A stretch of DNA of 64,000 nt, from assembly GCA_944363575.1 (NCBI GenBank), contig CALVUJ010000023.1, forward strand, positions 1 through 64,000. Direction: 5' to 3'. The first letter of the stretch is position 1; each line of letters begins with the position of its first letter. Both the position numbers and the translations under genes were made by a program. Source of the DNA: an uncultured Bacilli bacterium. GTDB lineage: Bacteria > Bacillota_I > Bacilli_A > RFN20 > DUOF01. The notes under the pieces are model-generated. The model was not told the DNA's origin, did not search any database, and saw only the letters and a program-made list of their open reading frames with translations. This document shows, in pieces, positions 44,605 to 53,626 of this stretch.

Positions 44605-45729
44605 ATGAGATTTATAATTTCAAGAAATAGTTTAGTGAATGCTTTAAATATTGTTTCAAAGGCTGTAACCAATAAAACACCAATTGCTGTTTTGACAGGT
44701 ATTAAGTTTGATTTATCTAATGAGGGGTTAACTTTGATAGGTAGTGATACGGATTTATCTATATCTACTTTTATTAAAACGGAAGAAGGAGATAATAAAA
44801 TTATTACTATATTTGAAACTGGTAGTTGTGTATTGAATGCTAAATATGTTACAGATATTATGAGAAAATTAGAAGGAGAAAGAGTAGAAATAGAATTAGT
44901 TGATGGTAATCTTGTTAGGATTGTTGATCAAAAATCTAATTTTAATTTAAATAGTATTAATGTTAGTGAATTTCCATTTATTGATTTTAGTTTTGATAAC
45001 AATATTATTAAATTAAAGGGCGATGTTTTAAAGCAAATTATTTCACAAACAAAGTTCGCTACTAGTCAAAAAGAAACAAGACCAATTCTTACTGGTGTTA
45101 ACTTTAAAGTTGATGGCAATGTGTTAGAGACTGTTGCAACTGATACTTATAGATTAGCTAAGAAACAGACTATTATAGGAGATACCGCTTATTTTAATGT
45201 AACGATACCTGCTAGGAATTTAGATGAAATTTCTAAAATAATTGATGGTGGAGAAGAAGTTATTGTTAATTTCTTTGAGAAGAAAGTTATGTTTAAGATA
45301 AATGAAACGATTATATCTAGTAGAGTTATAAGTGGTATTTATCCAGATACTAGTAAATTAATTCCTGATATGTTTGAAAATACTTTGGATACTTTAACAA
45401 ATGAATTTGTTTCTGCTATTGATAGGGCAAGTTTACTATCTAGTGATCGTAATAATATTGTTAAATTAAGTTTAAATAAAGAGAAAGTTGAGATTTCTTC
45501 TAGAAGTCAAGAGGTTGGTTCTGTTGTTGAAAAAATAGCTAATTATGAATATGTAGGAAATAAGTTTGATATATCATTTAGTGCTCAGTATATTATTGAT
45601 GCTATTAAGGCTATTGGTAGTAATGATATAGAATTATGCTTTAATGGGGAAATGAAACCATTTATTGTTAAAAATAAAGAAGATAATTCGGTTATTCAAT
45701 TAGTTTTACCAGTTAGAACTTATCAATAA
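44605..45729 (+). CDS. dnaN: DNA polymerase III sliding clamp (beta)
   Basis: 374 residues with three clamp domains. Blocks include MRFIISRNSLVNALNIVSKA at the start and SQKETRPILTGVNF in the middle, then VVEKIANYEYVGNKFDISF and the terminal LVLPVRTYQ. It is the processivity clamp for replication. AAAGGAGG precedes the ATG. A terminator follows. Confidence 0.95.
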   Translation: MRFIISRNSLVNALNIVSKAVTNKTPIAVLTGIKFDLSNEGLTLIGSDTDLSISTFIKTEEGDNKIITIFETGSCVLNAKYVTDIMRKLEGERVEIELVDGNLVRIVDQKSNFNLNSINVSEFPFIDFSFDNNIIKLKGDVLKQIISQTKFATSQKETRPILTGVNFKVDGNVLETVATDTYRLAKKQTIIGDTAYFNVTIPARNLDEISKIIDGGEEVIVNFFEKKVMFKINETIISSRVISGIYPDTSKLIPDMFENTLDTLTNEFVSAIDRASLLSSDRNNIVKLSLNKEKVEISSRSQEVGSVVEKIANYEYVGNKFDISFSAQYIIDAIKAIGSNDIELCFNGEMKPFIVKNKEDNSVIQLVLPVRTYQ

Positions 45730-45740
45730 TTTATTTTAAT

Positions 45741-45776
45741 AAAAAGCTCTATTTTTTTACAAAATGGAGTTTTTTT
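45741..45776 (+). terminator. Terminator of dnaA-dnaN
   Basis: The stem CTCTATTTT / AAAATGGAG (one G-T pair, a bulged G below) is flanked by A and T runs, with TTTTTT after it. Confidence 0.6.
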
Positions 45777-45778
45777 AA

Positions 45779-45807
45779 TTTACATTTAAATGTTATTAGG
45801 TTATAAT
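45779..45807 (+). promoter_or_regulatory. Promoter of rpsF-ssb-rpsR
   Basis: TTTACA (45779-45784) and TATAAT (45802-45807) are separated by exactly 17 bases, giving a leader of about 70 bases before rpsF. Confidence 0.65.
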
Positions 45808-45812
45808 AGCAA

Positions 45813-45882
45813 AGCATGGGTGAAGGACATGCATCTTCTCTGCTGGGAAACTGGCTGAAATTAGACCAAAGGGGGGTAAAAA
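45813..45882 (+). promoter_or_regulatory. Structured 5' leader of rpsF
   Basis: About 70 G-rich bases in an AT-rich genome. GCATG...CATGC and GAAG...CTTC can pair, and GCTGGGAAACTGGC is locally structured. It ends in a very strong AAAGGGGGG ribosome binding site. Leaders of rpsF often bind S6:S18 for autogenous control; this one is a candidate, but I could not identify the hallmark CCG bulge. Confidence 0.35.
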
Positions 45883-46173
45883 ATGAGAAAATATGAGATT
45901 ATGTATATTTTAAACTCTAATTTAGATGAAGCTACTAGAAAGAGTACGATTGAAGGTTTAAATAAAATTTTAACTGATAATGGTGCTAAAATTAGTGATG
46001 TTAATGAATGGGGTAATCGTGAGTTAGCATATGAGATTAAAAAGCAAACTAGAGGTTATTATGTTGTTACAACTTTAACTAGTGATGATTCTAAGGCAGT
46101 TAGTGAGTTTGATCGTTTATCAAAAATAAATACTAGTGTATTGCGTCATATGATTGTTAAATTAGATAATTAG
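45883..46173 (+). CDS. rpsF: Ribosomal protein S6
   Basis: 96 residues of S6 sequence: MRKYEIMYILNSNLDE at the start, NEWGNRELAYEIKKQTRGYY in the centre, RLSKINTSVLRHMIVK at the end. It binds 16S rRNA with S18, encoded two genes downstream in the same operon. Confidence 0.95.
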   Translation: MRKYEIMYILNSNLDEATRKSTIEGLNKILTDNGAKISDVNEWGNRELAYEIKKQTRGYYVVTTLTSDDSKAVSEFDRLSKINTSVLRHMIVKLDN

Positions 46174-46183
46174 GAGAATACGT

Positions 46184-46636
46184 ATGTTAAATAGAGTAAT
46201 TTTGATTGGAAGAACAACAAGAGATGTAGATTTTCGCCGAACAGCTAATGGAACACCTGTTGCTACCTTCACACTAGCATTAGATAACAGGTATGTTTTA
46301 AGAGATGGAAAGCCAACAACAGATTTTATTAATTGTGTTGCTTGGAATAAGACAGCGGAAACAATGGATAAGTATGTAAAAAAAGGCATGTTAATAGCTG
46401 TTGAAGGAAGACTTCAAACGAGAAATTATGAAAATAAAGATGGCATTAAAGTTTATATCACTGAGGTTGTTTGTGATAATATGAGAATGTTAGAAAATAA
46501 AAATAGTAATAATAGTACTTATCTTGATGAATATGAACCAAATGTTGGATATCAAAAAGATGAGGAAAAAGAAGAGATTAAAGATAATTCTAGTGATATA
46601 GAATTTAATATATCTGAAGATGATTTACCATTTTAG
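46184..46636 (+). CDS. ssb: Single-stranded DNA-binding protein
   Basis: 150 residues. The OB fold runs from [20 protein letters not shown] through [21 protein letters not shown] to [15 protein letters not shown]. An acidic linker leads to the C-terminal tail EDDLPF, which contacts partner proteins. It is placed between rpsF and rpsR as in Bacillus. Confidence 0.95.
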   Translation: MLNRVILIGRTTRDVDFRRTANGTPVATFTLALDNRYVLRDGKPTTDFINCVAWNKTAETMDKYVKKGMLIAVEGRLQTRNYENKDGIKVYITEVVCDNMRMLENKNSNNSTYLDEYEPNVGYQKDEEKEEIKDNSSDIEFNISEDDLPF

Positions 46637-46650
46637 AAAGGAGAAAAAGT

Positions 46651-46878
46651 ATGGCTTTTAAAAAACAAAAGACTAAGAAGAAAGTTTGTTTCTTTACTAA
46701 GAATAAGATAACTTATATTGATTATAAAGATGTAGAGTTATTAAAAAGATTTGTAAGTGCGAATGGGAAAATTATTCCACGTAGGGTTACAGGTACTAGT
46801 GCTAAATATCAAAGAATGTTAGCAGTAGCAATAAAAAGAGCTAGAGAAATGGCTTTGTTACCATTTGTAGTTGAATAA
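46651..46878 (+). CDS. rpsR: Ribosomal protein S18
   Basis: 75 residues with a basic N-terminus, then [22 protein letters not shown] and the conserved [18 protein letters not shown]. It is preceded by an AGAAAGGAG binding site and followed by a terminator. Confidence 0.95.
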   Translation: MAFKKQKTKKKVCFFTKNKITYIDYKDVELLKRFVSANGKIIPRRVTGTSAKYQRMLAVAIKRAREMALLPFVVE

Positions 46879-46906
46879 GATTAGTAGAAATACTAATCTT
46901 TTTTTA
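46877..46906 (+). terminator. Terminator of rpsF-ssb-rpsR
   Basis: A perfect 10-bp stem AAGATTAGTA / TACTAATCTT with a GAAA loop, then TTTTT. It overlaps the rpsR stop. Confidence 0.85.
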
Positions 46907-46936
46907 TATTTTATTTAAAATATAAAACAAAAAGGT

Positions 46937-46942
46937 TATAAT
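46937..46942 (+). promoter_or_regulatory. -10 element of the gdpP-rplI-dnaB unit
   Basis: GGTTATAATAG repeats the context of the rpsF -10. TATAAT lies at 46937-46942; the -35 is weak (TTTAAA at 46914-46919). Confidence 0.45.
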
Positions 46943-46964
46943 AGAATGGTGAAGAGGGATAATA

Positions 46965-48956
46965 ATGAAAAATTTATTTAATAAGGAAAAAAATAAAATA
47001 ATTATCTTAATTATTTTTCAATTTGCCATTAGTATTTTATCTTTAATAAATTATTCTTTTAAAAATCCAATAATTAATGTGGATGATGAAATTTTATATA
47101 CCATTTTGGTGGTTGTAATTATTTTTTCTAATATTTTTTATTTTGTTTCTTTTTATACTAAGATTGATAAAAAAAATACAATTAATAATATTAAAGTTAA
47201 TTCATTGCTTTTAAATAATTTAAAAGAAATTGATACTTTTGGGGAGATTGGAATTATTTTTTATGATGAATTTTTTGAAGTTATTTGGATTAATGAATTT
47301 TTAGAGAGTAGGAATATTGATATAATTGGGAAAAATATTATTAATTACGATAATAATTTTTGTTTGATTGTAGAAGATAAAAAGGAAAATGTTAAGATTA
47401 CGATTAATAATCGTGTTTATGATTGTATATGCTTAAAAGAATTAAAAATGATTATTATGAAGGATGTTAATCAGTATGAAAATTTATTAACTTCTTATAA
47501 TAATGAGGCACCAGTTATTTTTAATATATCTATTGATAATTATAGTGATGTGTTGTCTGTTTTGGGTGATACTAAGGCTAGTGAGTTGGAGGCTCGTGTG
47601 AGAACTATTATTAATGAATGGTCTATTAATAATCGTATATTTTTGAAAAAAATTAGAAATGATTTATATATTGCTTTGATGCAAGAAAGTACATATCAAG
47701 TTATTTTAAGGGATAGGTTTTCTTTAGTTGAGGAAATAAAGAAAGTTCATGAGGAAGATAATAATTTTACTATTTCTATTGGTGTTGGTAGAGGTATTAA
47801 TGATTTTATTAAGTTATCAGAATTATCTTCAAGTGCACTTGATGTGGCTTTATCTAGAGGTGGAGATCAAAGTGTTGTTAATACATATGGTAAGAATATG
47901 GAGTTTTATGGTGGGGGTAGTGAATCTAAGAGTAAAAGACATAAAGTTAAGGTTAAGGTTGTTTCTAAGTCTTTGACTGCGTTAGTTCAATCTTCGGATA
48001 GTGTATATATCATGGGGCATATTTCTGCTGATTTTGATGCTATTGGGGCTTGTTTAGGGATGTATTCAATTACTAAGCAATTTAATAAAAAAGTGAAAAT
48101 AATTTATGATGATAAATTAGTGGAATTAAAGGCTAGGATAGCATTTAGAGAATCGTTTGATAAAGAAGAAATTGATGAAATGATTATAAAACCAAATAAA
48201 GTTTTAGAAGAGATAAATGAGAATAGTTTGTTGTTAATAGTTGATTTTTCAAATCCTGAATTAGCTATGAGTACAAAAGTGTTTGATAAGGCAGAAAAAG
48301 TAGCTATTATCGATCATCATCGTCCTGGGGATAAGCTAATATCTCAAATATTTTCATATCAAGAGAGTGCAGCATCATCTACTTGTGAAATGGTTAGTGA
48401 AATTATTAGATATTCAGAAAATAAAATCAGAATTACTCCTGAAGTTGCAACTTTTATGTTAACAGGGATATTACTTGATACTAATAACTATAAGACAAGA
48501 ACTGGTGCTAGAACATACGAAGCTTCGATGATTTTAAAAGAATATGGAGCGGATAATACTTTAGCTACGGAGTTTTTGAAAGAAGAATATGAAGAATATT
48601 TGTTAAAAACGAAAATTATGGCTAACTCTGAGACTCCTTATTATGGAGTAGTTGTTTGTGTTTCTAGTGAGGGAGATATTGTTAGTAGGGCAATGTTAGC
48701 TAAGGTTGGGCAGGAAGTTTTGGATGTTAAAGAGATAAAAGCTTGTTTTGTGTTAGGAAAAATTAGTGAGACAGCGGTCGGAATAAGTGCTAGAAGTGAT
48801 GGAACAATTAATGTTCAAAAGATTATGGAAAGTATGGGTGGTGGAGGACATTTTAGTAGTGCGGCGACACAAATGGAAAATGTTTCTGTTGAGGAAACTA
48901 AAAAATTATTGTACTCTAAATTAGAAAGTTTTGTTGGTGATACAAGAATAGAATAA
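46965..48956 (+). CDS. gdpP: Cyclic-di-AMP phosphodiesterase GdpP
   Basis: 663 residues. Two N-terminal membrane segments (residues about 10-65) come first, followed by a degenerate PAS-like and then a degenerate GGDEF region (FTISIGVGRGINDFIKLSELS). The DHH domain has SADFDAIGACLGM, IDHHRPGD (residues about 449-456) and AASSTCEMVSE. The DHHA1 domain has MGGGGHFSSAATQ. It hydrolyses c-di-AMP, which controls potassium and turgor in Bacilli. It is the first gene of gdpP-rplI-dnaB, the conserved order. Confidence 0.92.
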   Translation: MKNLFNKEKNKIIILIIFQFAISILSLINYSFKNPIINVDDEILYTILVVVIIFSNIFYFVSFYTKIDKKNTINNIKVNSLLLNNLKEIDTFGEIGIIFYDEFFEVIWINEFLESRNIDIIGKNIINYDNNFCLIVEDKKENVKITINNRVYDCICLKELKMIIMKDVNQYENLLTSYNNEAPVIFNISIDNYSDVLSVLGDTKASELEARVRTIINEWSINNRIFLKKIRNDLYIALMQESTYQVILRDRFSLVEEIKKVHEEDNNFTISIGVGRGINDFIKLSELSSSALDVALSRGGDQSVVNTYGKNMEFYGGGSESKSKRHKVKVKVVSKSLTALVQSSDSVYIMGHISADFDAIGACLGMYSITKQFNKKVKIIYDDKLVELKARIAFRESFDKEEIDEMIIKPNKVLEEINENSLLLIVDFSNPELAMSTKVFDKAEKVAIIDHHRPGDKLISQIFSYQESAASSTCEMVSEIIRYSENKIRITPEVATFMLTGILLDTNNYKTRTGARTYEASMILKEYGADNTLATEFLKEEYEEYLLKTKIMANSETPYYGVVVCVSSEGDIVSRAMLAKVGQEVLDVKEIKACFVLGKISETAVGISARSDGTINVQKIMESMGGGGHFSSAATQMENVSVEETKKLLYSKLESFVGDTRIE

Positions 48957-48970
48957 AGGAGGATATTAAG

Positions 48971-49417
48971 ATGAAGGTTATTTTATTAGAGGATGTTAAA
49001 AAAGTTGGAAAAAAAGGTAGTATTGTTAATGTTAGTGATGGATATGGGATGAATTATTTGATTCCTAAAAAATTAGCAGTATTGGCTACGAAGACTAGTT
49101 TAGATATAAAGAAAAAAGAAGATGATGATAAAGCAAAAGAAGAAGAGGTAAAGAAAGAAAAGGCTTTAGAGCTTAAAGAGCAATTAAAGGATTTAGTGTT
49201 AGAGCTTAGTGTTAGTATAGGAAAAGAAGGAAAGTTATTTGGAGCTATATCTTCTAAGGAAATAGTAGATGAGTATAAGAAAGTTTATAATATTGAATTA
49301 GATAAAAGAAAGTTTGTTGATTTTAATCCAATTACAGCGTTAGGTTATACGAAAATAGAGATAGAGTTATATAAAGATGTGATAGGTGTTATTACGGTGC
49401 ATGTTAGTCAAAAATAG
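48971..49417 (+). CDS. rplI: Ribosomal protein L9
   Basis: 148 residues. MKVILLEDVKKVGKKGSIVNV and GYGMNYLIPKKLAVLAT form the N-domain. A long helix (KKKEDDDKAKEEEVKKEKALELK) follows, then the C-domain with KLFGAISSKEIVDEY. It has an AGGAGG binding site. Confidence 0.94.
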   Translation: MKVILLEDVKKVGKKGSIVNVSDGYGMNYLIPKKLAVLATKTSLDIKKKEDDDKAKEEEVKKEKALELKEQLKDLVLELSVSIGKEGKLFGAISSKEIVDEYKKVYNIELDKRKFVDFNPITALGYTKIEIELYKDVIGVITVHVSQK

Positions 49418-49430
49418 GAGTTGATGAAAA

Positions 49431-50795
49431 ATGAAGAAAGTTCCATATTCAGTTGAAGCAGAGAGAGAAGTTTTAGGGAGTATGCTTATTTCTAAGGAAG
49501 CTTTATTGAATAGTGTAGTTAGGTTATCTAGTGAGGATTTTTATGTTTCTGATCATAAACTTATTTTTAATACTATTAAGAGTATGTATGATCGGGGAGT
49601 TTCAATTGATCCTGTTTTTGTTGTGGAACAACTGATGTTAAATAATGATATTAATCAATTAGAAGATAAAAATGTTGTAATGAATCTAGTGGAAGGGGTT
49701 GTTGCTCCTTCAAATATAGAGGCACATATTAGGATTTTACAAGATAAGACTACTTTAAGGAGATTGGTTGGATTAGCTAATGAAGTAGTTAATAAATGGG
49801 ATAAAGAAGGAATTGAAGATATTAGTGATTATGTTGAGAATGTAGAAAGTGAAATGTTATCTATTACTCGTTCAAGAAATGTTGGGGAATTTCAAACAAC
49901 AGAAGAAGTAATTAAAGTTTTAAAAGAAAAATTATATGGAAATAGTGGCAATAAAATGAATTTAACGGGTGTTACTAGTGGCTTTACTGATATAGATAAT
50001 ATTACGCATGGATTTCAAAAGGGAGATTTAATTATTTTGGCAGCAAGACCTTCTATGGGGAAAACAGCATTAGCACTTAATTTTTTGATGAATGCTGCTA
50101 TTAAGCAGAATTTAACAGTAGCTATGTTTTCGGTAGAAATGCCAGCAGAACAGTTAATGCAAAGAATGCTTAGTGCGTTATCTGGAGTTAATGGTGATAA
50201 GATTAGAGGATTAAATTTGAGTGATAAGGATTGGACAAAGATTGATATTGCAGCTAATCAATTAAGTAAGGCTAAAATTTTTGTAGATGATACTTCCAGT
50301 ATCAAATTGGGTGATTTATTAGTTAAGGCAAGGAAGTTAAAATCATTACATGATGATTTATCTTTAGTAGTAGTTGATTATCTTCAAATTGTTAAGGGTT
50401 CAGAAAAATCTAGAAAAGAAGGAAGACAACAAGAAGTTACGGAGATATCTAGGGGATTAAAAGAAATGGCTAGGGAGTTAGGTGTGCCTGTCATTGCTTT
50501 ATCTCAATTATCTCGTGATTCAGAAAAAAGAGATAATAAAAGACCTATGCTTTCTGATTTAAGAGAATCAGGTGCCATAGAGCAAGATGCTGATTTAGTT
50601 ATGTTTATTTATAGAGAAGATTATTTTGATAATCAGAAAAAAGATAAAAATAAAGAAGAAGAGAAGAAAGATAATAGTAGTAGTATTGCAGAAGTTTCAA
50701 TATCTAAACATCGTAATGGTGCGACTGGTGTTGTTAAATTGGTTTTCTTAAAAGAATATGGGTTATTTTCTAATTATGCAAAGGTAGAAGAGTAA
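49431..50795 (+). CDS. dnaB: Replicative DNA helicase (DnaB family, Bacillus DnaC)
   Basis: 454 residues. N-terminal PYSVEAEREVLGSMLI is typical, and the RecA-like core has LAARPSMGKTALALN (Walker A), LVVVDYLQIVKGS (Walker B) and SQLSRDSEKR. DLRESGAIEQDADLVMFIYR follows, then the C-terminal KHRNGATGVVKL. A Glu/Lys-rich insertion (KKDKNKEEEKKDNSSS) lies before the last strands. It unwinds DNA at the fork. It follows rplI by 13 bases. Confidence 0.95.
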   Translation: MKKVPYSVEAEREVLGSMLISKEALLNSVVRLSSEDFYVSDHKLIFNTIKSMYDRGVSIDPVFVVEQLMLNNDINQLEDKNVVMNLVEGVVAPSNIEAHIRILQDKTTLRRLVGLANEVVNKWDKEGIEDISDYVENVESEMLSITRSRNVGEFQTTEEVIKVLKEKLYGNSGNKMNLTGVTSGFTDIDNITHGFQKGDLIILAARPSMGKTALALNFLMNAAIKQNLTVAMFSVEMPAEQLMQRMLSALSGVNGDKIRGLNLSDKDWTKIDIAANQLSKAKIFVDDTSSIKLGDLLVKARKLKSLHDDLSLVVVDYLQIVKGSEKSRKEGRQQEVTEISRGLKEMARELGVPVIALSQLSRDSEKRDNKRPMLSDLRESGAIEQDADLVMFIYREDYFDNQKKDKNKEEEKKDNSSSIAEVSISKHRNGATGVVKLVFLKEYGLFSNYAKVEE

Positions 50796-50796
50796 A

Positions 50797-51561
50797 ATGA
50801 AGTTTATTATATTGGCTAGTGGATCTAAAGGTAATTCTACTTTATTAATTAGTAATAGAGGAGATTTATTATTAATTGATGTAGGAATTTCTTATAAAGA
50901 AATAAAAGAAAAAATGGGAAAATATGGGTATGATATAAAAGATGTTAAAAGTATTTTAATTACTCATGAGCATGTTGATCATATTAAATCTATTGCAAGT
51001 TTCCCTGAAGTTAAAAAATATGCTTTAGAGGGTATTAGTGTTGTTGATGGTTGCTTAAAAAAATATGAAGAGCAGGAAGTCGAGGGCTTTTATGTTAGAG
51101 CATTACCATTATCACATGATGTAAAGTGTGGTGGTTTTGTAATTAGGGATGGTAACGAACAATTAGTATACATTACCGATACAGGGTATTTTAATCATAA
51201 AAATGAACAGTATATTAAAAATGCGGATTATTATATTTTTGAAAGTAATCATAATGTTGAGATGTTAATGGAGACTAAGAGGCCTTTTTATATAAAAAGT
51301 AGAATATTGGGTGATGAAGGGCATTTAAATAATGAGACTGCTAGTGATTTGTTATGTGATGTTATAGGTGATAAAACAAAGCAAATTTATTTAGCACATT
51401 TATCTTTAGAAGCTAATACTAAGGAGTTAGCTTTAAATACTTTTTATAGAGTAGTTAAAGAAAGAGAGATAGATATTAGTAAAATAGTAGTTAGAACAGC
51501 AGATCAATATATGGAAATAGCAGGGGGAGAATATTATGAAGAAACTCTTGTTAGTGGTTAG
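50797..51561 (+). CDS. walJ: MBL-fold exonuclease-like protein WalJ (YycJ)
   Basis: 254 residues. LASGSKGNSTLLIS and LIDVGIS lead to ITHEHVDHIKS (HxHxDH motif, near residue 57). LSHDVKCGGFVI, VYITDTGYF and EGHLNNETASDLL complete the YycJ pattern. In Bacillus it belongs to the walRK operon; here no walRK genes are present, but the walJ-htrA-rlmH tail is preserved. Its final 26 bases overlap the next gene. Confidence 0.88.
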   Translation: MKFIILASGSKGNSTLLISNRGDLLLIDVGISYKEIKEKMGKYGYDIKDVKSILITHEHVDHIKSIASFPEVKKYALEGISVVDGCLKKYEEQEVEGFYVRALPLSHDVKCGGFVIRDGNEQLVYITDTGYFNHKNEQYIKNADYYIFESNHNVEMLMETKRPFYIKSRILGDEGHLNNETASDLLCDVIGDKTKQIYLAHLSLEANTKELALNTFYRVVKEREIDISKIVVRTADQYMEIAGGEYYEETLVSG

Positions 51562-52507
51562 TTTATTGCTGCCATTTTGTTTTAGTTTTTTAGATGTAGA
51601 TGAAGCAAACATAGTAAATGTTTCTAATGATGATTGTGGGACTTATGGGAGTAGTGTTATGGTTATAAATAATTATAATGTTTTTGAGAGCAGTGGGTTT
51701 ATTTATGATATAGATGAAAATTATACTTATATTGTAACTAGTTCAAACATTGTTAATGATACGAATAATTTTGGTGTTATTTTTGAGGATAATAGTTATT
51801 TATCGGCGATTATTTTAGGGTATGATTTAAATGATGGGATAGCGGTGCTTAGGACTAGTAAAAAGGATAATGTAAAAGAAGTTTGTTTAGCAGATAGTAG
51901 TTATTTGATAAAAGGGCAAGCTAATTATTTGTATGGGTATTTAGATAAAGACATAGAATATTTTAATAAAGGGTTTATAAATTCTGTGGGGTATTTATTT
52001 AATGTTGATAGTTATAGAAATATTTATCGAAATGTAGTGGGTGTAGAATGGAATGATAGGTTAATTGGTATTGGGACTTTTGATGGTTTTAATAGATTAA
52101 CTGGTATAGTTGTTGGTTATGATCAAAAATTGCAAGGGAGTAGTTTTGTTTTAGAGAGTGATAAAATAAAAAAAATTGTGGATTCTATTATAAAAACTAG
52201 GAAATATGATGCAAATTATATAAAATATAAAATAGATAATTTGAGCAATTTGGGATTATCTTTGAGAAAAAGCTATGGTATTAACGATAATGTAAAAAAA
52301 GGAGTAGCAGTGATTACTTTTAAACCATTTAATTATGTGTTTGGTGGATTAAATCAAGGTATGGTGATTGTGGCTGTTAATGGGGTAGAAGTAGATAGTG
52401 TTTATGAATTTGATAAGCAATTATTGAGATATGAGAAGAAGCAAAAAGTTTGTTTAAAGGTTATTAAAAAGAATGGTAAAGAAGCTTACTATTATGTGAA
52501 AATATAA
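51536..52507 (+). CDS. Inactive HtrA-like protein with PDZ domain (pseudoprotease)
   Basis: 323 residues. A signal peptide (MKKLLLVVSLLLPFCFSF) is followed by a trypsin-like fold aligned with HtrA: YTYIVTSSNIVND replaces the TNAHVV block, so the catalytic His is Asn 71. LNDGIAVL keeps an Asp-like position. The NSGG block is missing: the corresponding GVEWNDRLIGIGT region has no catalytic Ser. A C-terminal PDZ-like domain (GMVIVAVNGVEVDSVYEFD) remains. GGGGGAG precedes the ATG. It sits directly before the active HtrA, suggesting a partner or regulator; this is inference. Confidence 0.75.
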   Translation: MKKLLLVVSLLLPFCFSFLDVDEANIVNVSNDDCGTYGSSVMVINNYNVFESSGFIYDIDENYTYIVTSSNIVNDTNNFGVIFEDNSYLSAIILGYDLNDGIAVLRTSKKDNVKEVCLADSSYLIKGQANYLYGYLDKDIEYFNKGFINSVGYLFNVDSYRNIYRNVVGVEWNDRLIGIGTFDGFNRLTGIVVGYDQKLQGSSFVLESDKIKKIVDSIIKTRKYDANYIKYKIDNLSNLGLSLRKSYGINDNVKKGVAVITFKPFNYVFGGLNQGMVIVAVNGVEVDSVYEFDKQLLRYEKKQKVCLKVIKKNGKEAYYYVKI

Positions 52508-52519
52508 GGAGGAATAGAT

Positions 52520-53626
52520 ATGAAGAAAGTTAGAGTTTTGGGTTATTTGTTGCTAGTTATGGTGTTATTGGTAGGGTGTTCATGTTCTAATGATCAATGT
52601 AAATGTCCTGGTGATGATGGGAATGCTAGTGAAGAGTATAAGCAAGAGATAACAGATTATAGCGAATTAATCGAAGCAACGGCAAGAAGTGTAGTAATGA
52701 TTAAAGTTCAAAATCAAGATAGTAAGCAGGTTATTGCTACTGGTAGTGGGGTGGTAGCTTTTGAAACTGGTACTTGTATTAATAGCAACTATATTAATCA
52801 AAAGTGTGCTTATATAATAACAAATGCACATGTTGTAAATAAATTAACTAGTGGTTATGAAGTTGAGGTTATGTTTTCTACTAGTGATGGATTTATGAGC
52901 GGGGAAAGTGAAATTGCTATGCTTGTTGGAAAGGATTATTATGAAGATGTAGCGGTTTTAGAAATACTAAAAAGTGAGAAGTATTCGTTAGCAACAATTG
53001 GTGATTCTAGTAGTATTAATCGTGGTGATTTTGTGTATACAATTGGTTCTCCTTTAGGTAAATTTAACTATACGACAGCAGGTAATATTTCAAGTTATAA
53101 TGTTCCTATTGAGATTGATAATAGTAGAGTAGGTAAAGAAACAACAGTATATGCTATTTTAACAGATGCTCCTATCAATGAAGGTAATAGTGGTGGGGGA
53201 TTATTTGATAAAGATGGTAAACTTATTGGGATAACAACTTTAAAGTATGATGATACAACTGGAATGTATGGATCATTACCAATTAATTATTTTATGAAAG
53301 TAGCAAACTATTTATTAGTTAACAACACAAACTATGTTAGGCCTACATTAAATCTAACATTATTATCTATTCCAGAATTAGGTTCAAGTAAGGAAACGTA
53401 TGGGATTTCAGATTATGTAAAGACTGGAGTGTATATTCAAGCTTCTTTGGAGGGTAATGTAGAAAGTGGAACGGTTATTAAAAAAGTTAATGGAGTAAGT
53501 GTCGATGATGAAGCACAGTATTTTGTAGAGTTATTAAAGTATAATATAGGAGATAGTGTTACTCTTGAGGTTGTTAATAAAGATGGTCTTAATGTTAGGA
53601 CGGTAACTGCTGTTTTACATGCATGA
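52520..53626 (+). CDS. HtrA/DegP-type serine protease, lipoprotein
   Basis: 368 residues. The lipoprotein signal ends LLVGC-SC at Cys 20, followed by a Cys-rich start (CSCSNDQCKC). The complete triad is present: His 104 (ITNAHVV), Asp 143 (YYEDVAVL) and Ser 224 (NEGNSGGGLF). A PDZ domain follows (ESGTVIKKVNGVSVDDE, about 315-331). An insertion with Cys 86 and Cys 96 lies between the first strands. It is anchored outside the membrane and degrades or senses misfolded proteins by family knowledge. It overlaps rlmH by four bases. Confidence 0.9.
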   Translation: MKKVRVLGYLLLVMVLLVGCSCSNDQCKCPGDDGNASEEYKQEITDYSELIEATARSVVMIKVQNQDSKQVIATGSGVVAFETGTCINSNYINQKCAYIITNAHVVNKLTSGYEVEVMFSTSDGFMSGESEIAMLVGKDYYEDVAVLEILKSEKYSLATIGDSSSINRGDFVYTIGSPLGKFNYTTAGNISSYNVPIEIDNSRVGKETTVYAILTDAPINEGNSGGGLFDKDGKLIGITTLKYDDTTGMYGSLPINYFMKVANYLLVNNTNYVRPTLNLTLLSIPELGSSKETYGISDYVKTGVYIQASLEGNVESGTVIKKVNGVSVDDEAQYFVELLKYNIGDSVTLEVVNKDGLNVRTVTAVLHA

